A stretch of DNA of 64,000 bases from Ruegeria atlantica (GTDB lineage Bacteria; Pseudomonadota; Alphaproteobacteria; Rhodobacterales; Rhodobacteraceae): positions 949,171 through 1,013,170 of the forward strand of contig NZ_WQCG01000002.1 of NCBI RefSeq assembly GCF_013032505.1, in the 5' to 3' direction. Of the stretch, positions 1 to 8,161 are shown in pieces; position 1 is the stretch's first letter; each line of letters starts with the position of its first letter. The position numbers and the translations under genes are program-made. The notes below the pieces were generated by a model. That model saw only the letters and a list, made by a program, of their open reading frames with translations. It did no database searches and was not told where the DNA came from.

Positions 1-399
1 CACGGCATTCCCTTGGCACAGTCGATTCAGAAAATATTTCCTGAAGAAAAAGTAGCCGTGATTGGCCTGCACACTGTTTTCGAGCATCACGATGCTATGA
101 CGCCGGTGTCTCTGAAGGCTTTCTTACATGAGTATCGCATCAACTTCCCTGTTGGCGTGGACAAACAGGGCGCAGGACCATTGCCAAACACGATGTCTCG
201 CTTTGGTATGCGCGGCACACCAAGCCTTGTCCTGTTGGATCAGGCGGGGCAGATCGTTGCGCATCACCTTGGCCAGGTTTCTGAACTGCAGTTGGGATCA
301 GAGATTGGCGGCCTTCTGACGCGAGGCGCAGTATCGGTCAAAAGCGGCCCCGTAACTGTCGGACAAAGTGAAGACACAGCAGGTCGCTGCATTGTCTGA
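1..399 (+). CDS. Thioredoxin-fold (redoxin family) protein, 5' end missing
   Basis: The reading frame is open from base 1, so the gene enters from outside the window and only its last 132 residues are seen. The visible part has the beta-strand and cis-proline pattern of TlpA/AhpC-like redoxins: VAVIGLHTVFEHHD, then FPVGVDK, then MRGTPSLVLLDQAG, where the TP is the cis-proline loop next to the redox site. The CxxC or CP motif that would decide between thiol reductase and peroxidase must lie upstream. A strong hairpin terminator follows at 533-559. Its place beside katA/oxyR fits a thiol or peroxide role, but that is inference. A TTG at 13 could be mistaken for a start; the frame upstream of it is open. 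Confidence 0.65.
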   Translation, partial: HGIPLAQSIQKIFPEEKVAVIGLHTVFEHHDAMTPVSLKAFLHEYRINFPVGVDKQGAGPLPNTMSRFGMRGTPSLVLLDQAGQIVAHHLGQVSELQLGSEIGGLLTRGAVSVKSGPVTVGQSEDTAGRCIV

Positions 400-532
400 A
401 CGGGCCATGGTGCCCAGACATCGGAACAAAACCCGCCATTGGCGGTCGCAAGAACCCGGCTTTGGCGACCACAGCGACAGGAAACCCAAAACCGCTATGC
501 GTCGTTCGTTCATTAACGCCACACGGCATCGC

Positions 533-559
533 GCAAGTTCCCGAAGGTCGGGAACTTGC
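533..559. terminator. Bidirectional rho-independent terminator
   Basis: GCAAGTTCCCGA and its exact reverse complement form a 12-bp stem closed by a 3-nt AGG loop, followed on the plus strand by an AT-rich run ending in TTTT. It sits between the rightward redoxin gene and the leftward katA and can serve both. Confidence 0.8.
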
Positions 560-568
560 CAATTGATT

Positions 569-2029
569 TTACTCAGGAGGGTCACGCTCGATGCTCAAAC
601 CAAGTGCCTTTGCGACGCCGGCGCCATACGCGGGATCTGCCTTGAGGCAATTCGATATGTGGCGGATCTGGATTTCCTTCCTAGCAGCTCCAATCGCGCG
701 CGCGGTGTTTTCGAACAGCACTTTTTGCTGCTCCGGTGTCATCAGGCGGAACAAATCACCGGGCTGCGAGAAATAGTCATCATCCTCGCGGTGGTTCCAG
801 TGATCCGCAGCACCTTCGATGGACAAAGGTGGTTCAGAGAAATCCGGTTGCTCGGACCATTCTCCATGCATGTTGGGTTCATAGCCAATCCGAGATCCGG
901 CATTGCCGTCGACTCTCATCGCTCCATCACGATGATAGGAATGATACGGGCAGCGAGGCGCATTGACCGGGATCTGGGAATGATTGACACCCAACCGATA
1001 CCGCTGAGTGTCGCCATAGGAAAACAGACGCCCCTGCAACATCTTGTCCGGCGAAAAGCTGATGCCAGGCACGATTGTCGAAGGTGCGAAGGCCGCCTGT
1101 TCCACCTCGGCAAAGTAGTTCTCGGGGTTCCGGTTCAATTCCAGTTCGCCGACCTCAATCAGCGGATAGTCCCCATGCGGCCAAACCTTGGTCAGGTCGA
1201 ATGCGTTGAGGTGATAAGTCCCCGCATCCTTCTCTGGCATGACTTGGACATAGAGCGTCCATTTGGGAAAATCACCGTTTTCGATAGCGTCGTAAAGATC
1301 ACGCTGATGGCTTTCACGGTCACCGGAAATGATCTGCGCAGCTTCCTCGTCGGTGAGGTTTTTGACCCCCTGCTGGGTTTTGAAATGGAACTTGACCCAG
1401 AAACGTTCGTTATCCGAGTTGATAAAGCTAAATGTGTGGCTACCAAAGCCGTGCATGTGTCGGTAGGTTGCAGGAATCCCCCTATCAGACATGACAATCG
1501 TTACCTGCAGCAAAGCTTCCGGGAGGCTGGTCCAGAAGTCCCAATTGTTATCCGCACTACGCATGTTCGTTCGCGGGTCACGTTTGACGGCATGATTAAG
1601 ATCGGGAAACTTCAGCGGATCGCGAAGGAAAAACACTGGAGTATTATTCCCAACCAGGTCCCAATTGCCCTCTTCGGTGTAGAACTTTACCGCAAAGCCT
1701 CGGATGTCCCGTTCCGCATCCGCTGCGCCGCGTTCTCCTGCAACGGTCGAGAAACGCAGGAAGAGATCAGTCTTCTTGCCAACATCCGAGAACAATTTGG
1801 CGCGTGTATAGCCGGTGATGTCGCGGGTCACAGTGAATGTGCCGTAAGCGCCGGACCCCTTGGCATGCATCCGGCGTTCGGGGATCACTTCGCGATCGAA
1901 ATGAGCCATCTTCTCGAGGAACCAAACATCCTGAAGCAGCGCAGGGCCGCGCGGCCCCGCAGTCAGAGTGTTTTGGTTGTTGGGCACTGGCGCGCCAAAC
2001 GCAGTGGTCAGCTTCGGTTTGCTCGTCAT
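569..2029 (-). CDS. katA: Monofunctional heme catalase (small-subunit clade 3 type)
   Basis: Catalase dismutes hydrogen peroxide to water and oxygen in the cytoplasm. The 486-residue protein has the family length for small-subunit catalases. The distal histidine lies in [13 protein letters not shown] (about H55), the distal asparagine in [10 protein letters not shown], and the proximal heme tyrosine in [14 protein letters not shown]. The start at 2029 (MTSKPKL) is preferred to an upstream ATG at 2077 because AGGAG lies seven bases before it and the mature family N-terminus begins there. It is divergent from oxyR, with a palindromic site between them, so peroxide induction through OxyR is likely. 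A 584-residue open frame on the opposite strand is an antisense shadow. Confidence 0.97.
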   Translation of the reverse strand: MTSKPKLTTAFGAPVPNNQNTLTAGPRGPALLQDVWFLEKMAHFDREVIPERRMHAKGSGAYGTFTVTRDITGYTRAKLFSDVGKKTDLFLRFSTVAGERGAADAERDIRGFAVKFYTEEGNWDLVGNNTPVFFLRDPLKFPDLNHAVKRDPRTNMRSADNNWDFWTSLPEALLQVTIVMSDRGIPATYRHMHGFGSHTFSFINSDNERFWVKFHFKTQQGVKNLTDEEAAQIISGDRESHQRDLYDAIENGDFPKWTLYVQVMPEKDAGTYHLNAFDLTKVWPHGDYPLIEVGELELNRNPENYFAEVEQAAFAPSTIVPGISFSPDKMLQGRLFSYGDTQRYRLGVNHSQIPVNAPRCPYHSYHRDGAMRVDGNAGSRIGYEPNMHGEWSEQPDFSEPPLSIEGAADHWNHREDDDYFSQPGDLFRLMTPEQQKVLFENTARAIGAARKEIQIRHISNCLKADPAYGAGVAKALGLSIERDPPE

Positions 2030-2096
2030 GTCAATCTCCTGAGTTGGTATTGGCAGGACAAAACCGAAAACGGCCAATTTACTCCAACTTATATAA

Positions 2097-2113
2097 ATTA
2101 TCCGATGGATAAT
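2097..2113. promoter_or_regulatory. Probable OxyR operator between katA and oxyR
   Basis: ATTATCC-GAT-GGATAAT is a perfect palindrome and contains the T-N11-A core typical of LysR-family sites. It lies 13 bp upstream of the oxyR start and about 70 bp upstream of katA. Confidence 0.65.
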
Positions 2114-2125
2114 CAGAGGTGATGC

Positions 2126-3070
2126 ATGGTCAGAAGAACCTCAGTCGCCGGTCTTTCACTCAGAGATCTTGAGTACATTCAGAGCATTGCCGAAGAAGGT
2201 CATTTTGGCCGGGCGGCTGATATCTGTGGGGTTTCACAACCTGCAATCAGTCAACAGGTATTGAAGCTAGAGGCCCGACTTGGATTCTCGATTTTCGAAC
2301 GTCAGGGACGGCATGTCTCTTTGACCCAAAATGGCCGGATAGTTCTACAAAAAGCAGAAACCCTTCTGACAGAGGCTCGAGAACTGTTGGAATTGTCGCT
2401 GAGCCTGAGTGACAATCTGGAAGGTGAACTAAAATTTGGAGTGCTTCCAACGCTTGGGCCATACCTGCTCCCGCTCATCTTAAAGTCTCTCAAATCGGCT
2501 TATCCCAAGTTAAGACTGTCACTGTTCGAAGAACCCACGCATGTTCTAGAAGAGATGCTTACCAATCGGGCGCTGGACGCCGCGCTGATCGCAACCGACC
2601 CGAAACAGCCTGCACTAAGTTCGCTTCCGCTGTTTAATGAACCATTTGTTTTTGCCTGTCCCAAAGATCTGGATCTCAAACCCAATGAAACGGTTCGCTG
2701 GTCCAAGGTTTTATCATCACAGCTCGTTCTTCTTTCTCAGGAACACTGTCTACGGGATCAGACCGTTGCGTTTTGCGACCGGATTGACCGACCAGGACAA
2801 AGAGTGGCCAGCAGTCTTGAGATGCTCCGGCAAATGGTCGCGCTGGGAGAGGGTTGCGCGCTTTTTCCGGCATTGTCTGTGAGCGGCCCCGACCGTTTCG
2901 GCGGCCTTGCAACAATACATCCCATTGCGGACGGGGTGTTTGGCCGTTCTATCAGACTGACATGGCGCGATAGTGATCCGCGTGCGGGATCGCTTGAACA
3001 TTTCGGGACTTTCATTCAGACCCTTATGGCTGCCCCGGAAATGTCGCGGTATTTGAACGGAAAAGCTTAG
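2126..3070 (+). CDS. oxyR: LysR-family hydrogen peroxide sensor OxyR
   Basis: This 314-residue LysR regulator has an N-terminal winged helix (about residues 10-70, with [19 protein letters not shown] as the recognition helix) and a C-terminal effector domain. The effector domain carries [13 protein letters not shown], giving Cys208 and Cys217. The nine-residue spacing equals the disulfide pair C199/C208 of Escherichia coli OxyR, which identifies it as OxyR rather than a generic LysR protein. The start at 2126 follows an AGAGGTGA ribosome binding site. It is divergent from katA, its expected main target. A second ATG at 2122 is out of frame. Confidence 0.95.
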   Translation: MVRRTSVAGLSLRDLEYIQSIAEEGHFGRAADICGVSQPAISQQVLKLEARLGFSIFERQGRHVSLTQNGRIVLQKAETLLTEARELLELSLSLSDNLEGELKFGVLPTLGPYLLPLILKSLKSAYPKLRLSLFEEPTHVLEEMLTNRALDAALIATDPKQPALSSLPLFNEPFVFACPKDLDLKPNETVRWSKVLSSQLVLLSQEHCLRDQTVAFCDRIDRPGQRVASSLEMLRQMVALGEGCALFPALSVSGPDRFGGLATIHPIADGVFGRSIRLTWRDSDPRAGSLEHFGTFIQTLMAAPEMSRYLNGKA

Positions 3071-3105
3071 AGCCTGACCAACCAAACCACGGAGAAGGCA
3101 ATTTA

Positions 3106-3150
3106 GCGTTTCTTTGAGGGCAAGCATGTAAGTCGCCATCAAAGAAACGC
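3106..3150. terminator. Inverted repeat between oxyR and the cytochrome c gene
   Basis: GCGTTTCTTTGA (3106-3117) and its exact reverse complement (3139-3150) are separated by 21 bases between two convergent genes. A bidirectional terminator is likely, although there is no long T-run. Confidence 0.5.
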
Positions 3151-3160
3151 CGTTGGTCTG

Positions 3161-3526
3161 TCACTGCAGGGATTCCAAATAGGCCAGCAAGTCTGAGATT
3201 TGCTCCGGTTTCTTTATACCGGGGAAGGACATTTTCGTGCCCGGCAGGTATTTTTTGGGAGACGCGAGAAACCCGGATAAGTGTTCTTCATCCCAAACAA
3301 ATCCGGCTTCCCCGATCGCTGTCGAGTATTTGTAACCTTCAACAGCGCCAGCTTCTCGGCCCCAAACACCAAACATCGTTGGGCCCACTTTTTTCTTACC
3401 TTCGTCAACTGCATGACATGCGGCACATTTTTTGAAGACTTTTTCGCCTGCCGCTGCGTCGCCTTCTGCGGCAACGCTTTGAGCACCCGCCAGCACTAAT
3501 GTGATAACCACAAGAACACCTCTCAT
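3161..3526 (-). CDS. Periplasmic class I c-type cytochrome (c2/c552-like)
   Basis: A 121-residue electron carrier with a cleavable signal peptide (residues 1-20, ending SVAA). One CAACH heme site follows at about residues 34-38, and the axial Met lies in YLPGTKMSFPGI. It is the last gene of the leftward operon that begins with the CuA subunit II gene. A periplasmic cytochrome c next to a CuA enzyme is a natural electron donor, but the 3526-3566 gap could also hold a separate promoter. Its C-terminal layout resembles the cytochrome domain of the YceI fusion at 53197-54141. Confidence 0.9.
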   Translation of the reverse strand: MRGVLVVITLVLAGAQSVAAEGDAAAGEKVFKKCAACHAVDEGKKKVGPTMFGVWGREAGAVEGYKYSTAIGEAGFVWDEEHLSGFLASPKKYLPGTKMSFPGIKKPEQISDLLAYLESLQ

Positions 3527-3565
3527 GAGATCATCCCTTCCTTTTGATTGCAGATAGTTGAGAGT

Positions 3566-4093
3566 TCAGACTTGGACCGAAACTGCGGTCGGTCTTGTTT
3601 TTCGGAACAGGCCTCTCATTTCCCGAATGCCTGCCCAAAAAAGAAAACCGATCTTCAGAAATTCAGACGCGACGTAGAGCAGATGCAATGAACTGTCCTC
3701 GACTGGTTGACCCGCGATGATCAAAAGCGTCCGCGCGTTCAGCAAAGGTAGGAGCCAAAGCCTTTGAAATCCGAACACGCATAGCGCGGAAATTAATGGC
3801 AACGACGGTTTCTGTCGGAATGACAGAAGAAGAACTGCAATCAACAGCGCGCAAAACGCTTCGAATACGCCAATCCACATGAACTGCATCCGCCCAACGT
3901 CCAAGGCGACCGGCAATGTCAATGACGGGGCTTGGAACTTGGCCGGAGCCGCTATCAAGTTACCGCTAATTGCAGCGCCCATCCAAAAATAGATAATCGC
4001 AATCATTGCAATGCGAGCGGCCTCAAAAAGATGCTCGGCACGGGACTGTCGGTTCGTAGAGACAGAGTTTTTGACAGGTTGTGTCACGCTCAT
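3566..4093 (-). CDS. Unknown integral membrane protein, NO-respiration operon
   Basis: This 175-residue protein has about four hydrophobic helices (around residues 25-45, 68-92, 98-118 and 135-155 by inspection). I do not recognise the family. The start at 4093 (MSVTQPVKN) is chosen because the longer frame to 4228 begins inside the upstream FNT gene and its extra N-terminus is arginine-rich and non-family-like. It lies 13 bp downstream of the FNT gene on the same strand, so it is co-transcribed with the CuA heme-copper enzyme genes. A role in that enzyme's assembly, or in nitrite or formate handling, is inference only. Confidence 0.7.
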   Translation of the reverse strand: MSVTQPVKNSVSTNRQSRAEHLFEAARIAMIAIIYFWMGAAISGNLIAAPAKFQAPSLTLPVALDVGRMQFMWIGVFEAFCALLIAVLLLSFRQKPSLPLISALCVFGFQRLWLLPLLNARTLLIIAGQPVEDSSLHLLYVASEFLKIGFLFWAGIREMRGLFRKTRPTAVSVQV

Positions 4094-4106
4094 GATCACG
4101 CCCTCA

Positions 4107-4922
4107 TTAGACAGGATGTTTGGTTGACGCGGGCGTCGCGACATCCTTAACCGTGGGCTTAGACGCCGCTCGCCAGTAGCCGTAGCCCATGATCCCGGCG
4201 CCGGCGAATGCGTTGCCCAAGGTGACATACGTCAAATTGTGGGCGGCTCCGGCCAAGGTGACGCCGTCGGGGTGATCTGAGAGCAGCGCCAGTGAAAACA
4301 CGGTCATGTTAGCAACGCTGTGTTCAAACCCCGCAGCGATAAAGGCATACAGGCACCAGAAGATGACGATGCATTTGGTAACGTCGTCATTTGCGCGTGC
4401 CGAACACCACAAGGCGAGACAAACCAGCCAATTGCAAAGGATCGCTTTGGCGAACAGCTCCAACTCGGTGCCGTGCATCTTCTTGGTGGCCACCTTGTAA
4501 ATCAAAGCGTCTTCGCCTGCTGCCAAGATAAGTCCACCGCCGCCCGCGACGAATAGCAATGCCAGCAATATGGCCCCGATCAGATTTCCTGCCCAACTAA
4601 CGAACCAGCACCGCAGCACGTCCGACCACGCAGTACTTTTGGCAAGCAATCCGTGCGTCATGTACATGGTGTGGCCCGTGAACAGCTCGGCCCCGGCAAA
4701 GACCACAAGTGTCAGAGCTATGCCAAAGCTAGCCCCCATGACGATGGGACGGATGGATGGTTCCGCGCCCTGCCCAACAGAAAAAATCAGCAAGATACCG
4801 GCACCGACAAAGGCCCCAGCTTTCAAGGCGAGGATCAGAAATGCAATTGGATCAGACCGTAGGCTGGCGCCTTTCTTTTGCGCCAGTTCCGCGAATCCGA
4901 TGACTGAATCAGCATAGGTCAT
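4107..4922 (-). CDS. Formate/nitrite transporter (FNT) family channel
   Basis: FNT proteins are pentameric channels for small monovalent anions such as nitrite, formate or hydrosulfide. This 271-residue protein has six membrane segments. It shows the family signatures: the omega-loop region FAGAELFTGHTMYMT, CNWLVCLALWCS in the fifth repeat, and the conserved central histidine in GFEHSVANMTVF. It is the fifth gene of the NsrR-controlled operon behind the CuA heme-copper enzyme, which favours nitrite (NirC-like) transport over formate. That substrate is inferred from context. The start lies six bases after the stop of the upstream gene. Confidence 0.9.
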   Translation of the reverse strand: MTYADSVIGFAELAQKKGASLRSDPIAFLILALKAGAFVGAGILLIFSVGQGAEPSIRPIVMGASFGIALTLVVFAGAELFTGHTMYMTHGLLAKSTAWSDVLRCWFVSWAGNLIGAILLALLFVAGGGGLILAAGEDALIYKVATKKMHGTELELFAKAILCNWLVCLALWCSARANDDVTKCIVIFWCLYAFIAAGFEHSVANMTVFSLALLSDHPDGVTLAGAAHNLTYVTLGNAFAGAGIMGYGYWRAASKPTVKDVATPASTKHPV

Positions 4923-4928
4923 TGCGCT

Positions 4929-5489
4929 TTACACCCCACAGCTTGCGTAGCCGGTCGAATTCGACCTGCGGCTACATGAATTTCCAAACAGGATTGGGAT
5001 GGCCCAGAGACAGGCCAGACCAGCACCGAGGTAGAGAAAGGCCGTGCCCAGATCCTGCTGAGCGGAAAGCAGATAAGAATTGCAAATCCTGATTGGCGCG
5101 TGCGTGTACAGAAAGCCCAGCACACCCAACATCGACAGCGCATTCGCCTTCAAGAACCCCCGCAGGATCGGACCCAACCAGGGCCATGATAGTCTCAGGG
5201 GTACGCCCAGCATTAGCGGCAAGCTCAGGTATTTGACCGTTTCACCCGGTAATGTCAGCGCCCAATCGACGTTTCGGGGCAGCATCCAGAATAGAAAGAC
5301 CGTCAAGGCAACAAACAGCAATGGAACCGCCAAGTCGTGCCGAATTTGCCTGTTCCAGACCAACAAAACCCCGGCAAGAACCAGCAATGGCATTTGCACC
5401 AAGACATGCCGGATCGGGCTTTCAATAACCGCATACCGAAGAGCAACGGCCTCGGCCGCCGCGAGTAAGGCAAGGCCAAGCAACTTCAT
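4929..5489 (-). CDS. Unknown polytopic membrane protein beside SCO chaperone
   Basis: A 186-residue protein with five or six hydrophobic segments and few soluble loops. Its start overlaps the SCO stop codon by four bases (ATGA), so translation is coupled. I do not recognise it with confidence. The position between a SCO gene and an FNT gene, in an operon headed by CuA and heme-copper subunits, suggests an assembly or accessory function for that enzyme. The last 18 residues are polar and serine-rich. Confidence 0.75.
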   Translation of the reverse strand: MKLLGLALLAAAEAVALRYAVIESPIRHVLVQMPLLVLAGVLLVWNRQIRHDLAVPLLFVALTVFLFWMLPRNVDWALTLPGETVKYLSLPLMLGVPLRLSWPWLGPILRGFLKANALSMLGVLGFLYTHAPIRICNSYLLSAQQDLGTAFLYLGAGLACLWAIPILFGNSCSRRSNSTGYASCGV

Positions 5490-6085
5490 GAGTTGCGCTC
5501 CTCCAAATGGGCCAGAACAGCGTCGATCGCATCGGTGTCAAACACCGCCGAAAAGCGTCCATCGCCGTCAATCACATGGATTGCGGCATTGTGCTGAAAT
5601 CCGCCCCATTCATCGGGAATGACGGTTACGTCGAACAATTCCAACAACAACGGCAGGTCTTCTGACATCGGTCGGGCGACAGTCCACATATTGCCGTCCG
5701 CCTCGTGGGCTTCTCCGTAAATCGCCATCTGCTCCGGCGTGTCCCGCTCGGGATCAAAGCTGACCGAGATCATCCGGACGGGCACTCCACGCACCTCCAA
5801 TTGATCCCTGATTGTGGCAAAATCCGCCGCTGCAACCTGACAAATGTCGCCACAGACAGTGTAGATGAACTCGACCAGAACCACCTCGTCACCTTGCGGC
5901 AACAGAGGCACCAACTGACTTGACATATCTTCCAATTGCAGGGCGGGAACTGGACGTGGTGCGCGTACCGCATCCAATCTCCGTGCGGCTTCGCTGGTGA
6001 AAGCCTGCCCTCTGTCTGTGGCATGCCAAAGAGTTCCCAGACCGATGCTCGCGACCAGAACAGAAGGGAGAACACGAACCAACAT
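5486..6085 (-). CDS. SCO1/SenC-family copper chaperone for the CuA site
   Basis: SCO proteins deliver copper to, or reduce the cysteines of, the CuA centre. This 199-residue protein has an N-terminal membrane anchor (residues 3-20) and a thioredoxin-like domain. The copper motif CGDIC gives Cys78 and Cys82, and a ligand histidine lies in FQHNAAIHVID. The start codon overlaps the stop of subunit I and the stop overlaps the next gene, so it is translationally embedded in the operon. Its presence confirms that subunit II needs CuA maturation. Confidence 0.93.
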   Translation of the reverse strand: MLVRVLPSVLVASIGLGTLWHATDRGQAFTSEAARRLDAVRAPRPVPALQLEDMSSQLVPLLPQGDEVVLVEFIYTVCGDICQVAAADFATIRDQLEVRGVPVRMISVSFDPERDTPEQMAIYGEAHEADGNMWTVARPMSEDLPLLLELFDVTVIPDEWGGFQHNAAIHVIDGDGRFSAVFDTDAIDAVLAHLEERNS

Positions 6086-7545
6086 CAGCGGTTACTCCGA
6101 TCAAGACGCAAAACAAAGCGCAGAACAAAAGCCAATGTTGCCAGCACAATCAGCACACTGAACAAAGTGCCGATACGGTCATGGGGCAGCCATTCTTCAT
6201 AGTGCACTGCCCAGCGACGGGGGATCGAAGCCGCGCCAGAGAACAGAAACACCGTCACAAAACCTGCGGCACCCGCGAGGTAGGTCACAAATGCGACACG
6301 GTCCAGCCCGCTCATCTGGGCGATGGTTTTGCCACGGACCAGCCAGGCCATGAAACCAAAAGCCATCGCCACTTCACCCAGCAACAGATAGGTGTGGAAA
6401 TGTCCCGGGACCCACATTGTATTGTGCATCACCTTGTTCACGCTGATCATCCCGTCGATCGACGCGGGGATCGACCCTACAGACCAGCCTGCCACAGACA
6501 AAACCAAGAGCGAGGACGTCAGATCCCAGGTCATTTTCGAGCCGCGCACGTACAGGAATGTAGAGAACGCCGTGACCGCGATGAGGGGAATGCCGCTGAA
6601 GTACGAGACCAATTGTCCAACCACCAGCATCCATGGTGGCATGACAACATCTTGCAGCAGATGGTGCCAGTAAACGGCCATTACGAAGATCAGTACCGCA
6701 TTCCAGGCTATCGCAAAAAGACGGTTCGATTTCCAAGGCTTGCCGGTGTATTCCGGCAGGATTTCATAAACCGCGGTCACCGCCATATAGATCGACGCAT
6801 TGATGAAAACGTGGCCAAAGAAGTAGATCAGGTTCTTGGCCAAAAGCGCGTTTACTTCAAATCCTGGCACCAGCAGGTGGACAAGGCTCGCCACCAATAC
6901 TGCCGCACCAAGTATGATACCGATCGAGTTGAAAATAGTCACCGCAGCTGCTGCGACGATCGTTGGTGGTGGAGGGTTTTTGTCCTCGCGCCCAAGGATT
7001 AAGTTCCAGCCCAGCGCTCGTACAAGGCTACCATAGCGGGCATGAATCTGGCGACCGAGCTCCAGATAGTACAACAGAAAGCCAACGCCGATCGAAACAT
7101 ATCCAAGCAAAAACGCAGCCGCTGCACCCGCCTCCCACGCTCCGCCGGAAATTGCGGGTAGCGGATACAGGAATGTCCATGCGCCACCATATCCACCAAT
7201 AAAAATCGAACTCAGGATTAAGGCGACGCCCAATAGAAATAGCGCAAGGAAAGCCCAGAATATTCCAGCCGTCAGAACAATGTGACGTCCGCAAAAGTAC
7301 CACATGATCGCAGCGCCAGACAGTGCGGCCGTTCCTACCATCCCTGCGCCATGGGCCGTCAGCAACTGGTAAAACAAAGCCGGATCCACTTCGATCCATT
7401 GGCCCTGTGCCGCGCGCATGATCAAGCCAAAGACCATCATCAAGGCAAAGACCGCGCCAGAGAGGATCATGGTAAGCTTAACTGCCCCGGCCTGGGGTTC
7501 AGTGGCGTTTGATTTGTCCGCGACAAGTTCAGATACAGCGCTCAT
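6085..7545 (-). CDS. Heme-copper oxidoreductase subunit I, candidate CuA-type NO reductase
   Basis: A 486-residue, roughly 12-helix protein with the metal ligands of heme-copper enzymes. His65 (LLTAHGAGM) and His384 are low-spin heme ligands. His382 (WVPGHFH) is the high-spin heme ligand. His245, His294 and His295 (VYWHHLLQ) are the distal-metal ligands. HNTMWVPGHFH resembles the B-type (ba3) lineage. In oxygen reductases of types A and B helix VI reads GHPxVY, whose Tyr is cross-linked to His. Here it reads GHVFINASIY, with Asn249 in the Tyr place. Loss of that Tyr is the hallmark of NO-reducing members, and the operon is behind an NsrR-type operator with a nitrite-type channel. NO reductase activity is therefore likely but unproven; an unusual oxygen reductase is the alternative. 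Confidence 0.85.
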   Translation of the reverse strand: MSAVSELVADKSNATEPQAGAVKLTMILSGAVFALMMVFGLIMRAAQGQWIEVDPALFYQLLTAHGAGMVGTAALSGAAIMWYFCGRHIVLTAGIFWAFLALFLLGVALILSSIFIGGYGGAWTFLYPLPAISGGAWEAGAAAAFLLGYVSIGVGFLLYYLELGRQIHARYGSLVRALGWNLILGREDKNPPPPTIVAAAAVTIFNSIGIILGAAVLVASLVHLLVPGFEVNALLAKNLIYFFGHVFINASIYMAVTAVYEILPEYTGKPWKSNRLFAIAWNAVLIFVMAVYWHHLLQDVVMPPWMLVVGQLVSYFSGIPLIAVTAFSTFLYVRGSKMTWDLTSSLLVLSVAGWSVGSIPASIDGMISVNKVMHNTMWVPGHFHTYLLLGEVAMAFGFMAWLVRGKTIAQMSGLDRVAFVTYLAGAAGFVTVFLFSGAASIPRRWAVHYEEWLPHDRIGTLFSVLIVLATLAFVLRFVLRLDRSNR

Positions 7546-8055
7546 TTATTCCTCCACCGCGACGACTTCGAATTCGTTGACCATGTCCTGATGCGCCACC
7601 CCGCAGAATTCCATGCACAGGACTTGGTAAGTGCCGGGTTCTTCGAACGTGTAAGAAACTTCGGTTGTGTAACCGGGGATCACCTGGACCTGCGTCAGAA
7701 GGCGTAGGTCTGAAGTGTAAATCCCCAATCCGTGGGTAACATCTTCGGTCGTGGCGCTAAAATTGATGGGCGTTCCAGCAGGGATCTCAACTATGTCGAT
7801 ATCCCACCACCACTGCCCACTAGTGATAGAAACGGTGATGGCGTCGTCTGTACTGGCCAAAGCATGCGGCCATGGTCGTAATGAGCCGACTGCCACGACA
7901 ACCCCGACAATCGTCATTGCCCAGATCAAGCCTGCACGTTTCGAGTTCGAATTAGGTCCGGGTTCCGGCCCGTTCGAGGCACGCGCAGCCAACCAGAAGA
8001 CAAGTGACAGCGCAGCCATCAGGATCAACGAGATCAAAAGTACAACAGGCTGCAT
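7546..8055 (-). CDS. Heme-copper enzyme subunit II with CuA centre
   Basis: The 169-residue protein has two N-terminal membrane helices (about 5-25 and 43-60) and a periplasmic cupredoxin domain. The binuclear CuA ligands are complete: His108 (DVTHGLGI), then Cys147, Glu149, Cys151, His155 and Met158 in CMEFCGVAHQDM. It therefore takes electrons from a soluble cytochrome c. It is the first gene of the leftward operon. The start has AAAGGAG eight bases upstream, and a 23-bp NsrR-type palindrome lies 15 bp upstream of the start codon. The stop is immediately followed by the subunit I start. Confidence 0.93.
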   Translation of the reverse strand: MQPVVLLISLILMAALSLVFWLAARASNGPEPGPNSNSKRAGLIWAMTIVGVVVAVGSLRPWPHALASTDDAITVSITSGQWWWDIDIVEIPAGTPINFSATTEDVTHGLGIYTSDLRLLTQVQVIPGYTTEVSYTFEEPGTYQVLCMEFCGVAHQDMVNEFEVVAVEE

Positions 8056-8069
8056 GAGCCATCTCCTTT

Positions 8070-8092
8070 ATTAGGTATCTAAAATACCTATT
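8070..8092 (-). promoter_or_regulatory. NsrR-type operator of the CuA heme-copper operon
   Basis: Read on the minus strand the site is AATAGGTATT-TTAG-ATACCTAAT. It is an inverted repeat with near-perfect 9-bp arms, 15 bp upstream of the subunit II start. It shares layout and half-sites with the sites at 8120-8142 and 13675-13697. Confidence 0.75.
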
Positions 8093-8096
8093 AAAA

Positions 8097-8119
8097 TTGT
8101 TGAAAAAAGATGTCAACAA
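8097..8119. promoter_or_regulatory. Palindrome TTGTTGA-N9-TCAACAA, unknown regulator
   Basis: Perfect 7-bp arms lie between the two NsrR-type sites in the divergent promoter region. The spacing does not match an FNR box (TTGAT-N4-ATCAA). A Crp/Fnr-family NO or oxygen sensor is possible but not shown. Confidence 0.4.
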
Positions 8120-8142
8120 AATAGGCATTTTCAAAGCTTATT
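8120..8142 (+). promoter_or_regulatory. NsrR-type operator at nsrR
   Basis: AATAGGCATT-TTCAA-AGCTTATT lies 20 bp upstream of the nsrR start, a position suited to autorepression. The first ten bases are identical to the site before the hemoglobin/cbb3 operon. Confidence 0.7.
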
Positions 8143-8161
8143 TTTTATGGGAGATATAGCT

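Noticed and set aside
368..2122. Long open frame of 584 codons on the plus strand
   Set aside because: It is exactly antisense to katA, has arginine/histidine-rich non-family sequence and no ribosome site.
6181..7002. Open frame of 273 codons on the plus strand
   Set aside because: Antisense to heme-copper subunit I; composition is typical of a reverse-strand shadow of a membrane protein.
6085..7545. Assignment as ordinary cytochrome c oxidase subunit I (CtaD)
   Set aside because: The GHPEVY motif is missing, the length is shorter than CtaD, and the context is NsrR-linked.
8097..8119. FNR box
   Set aside because: The arms are TTGTTGA/TCAACAA with 9-bp spacing, not TTGAT-N4-ATCAA; listed only as an unknown palindrome.
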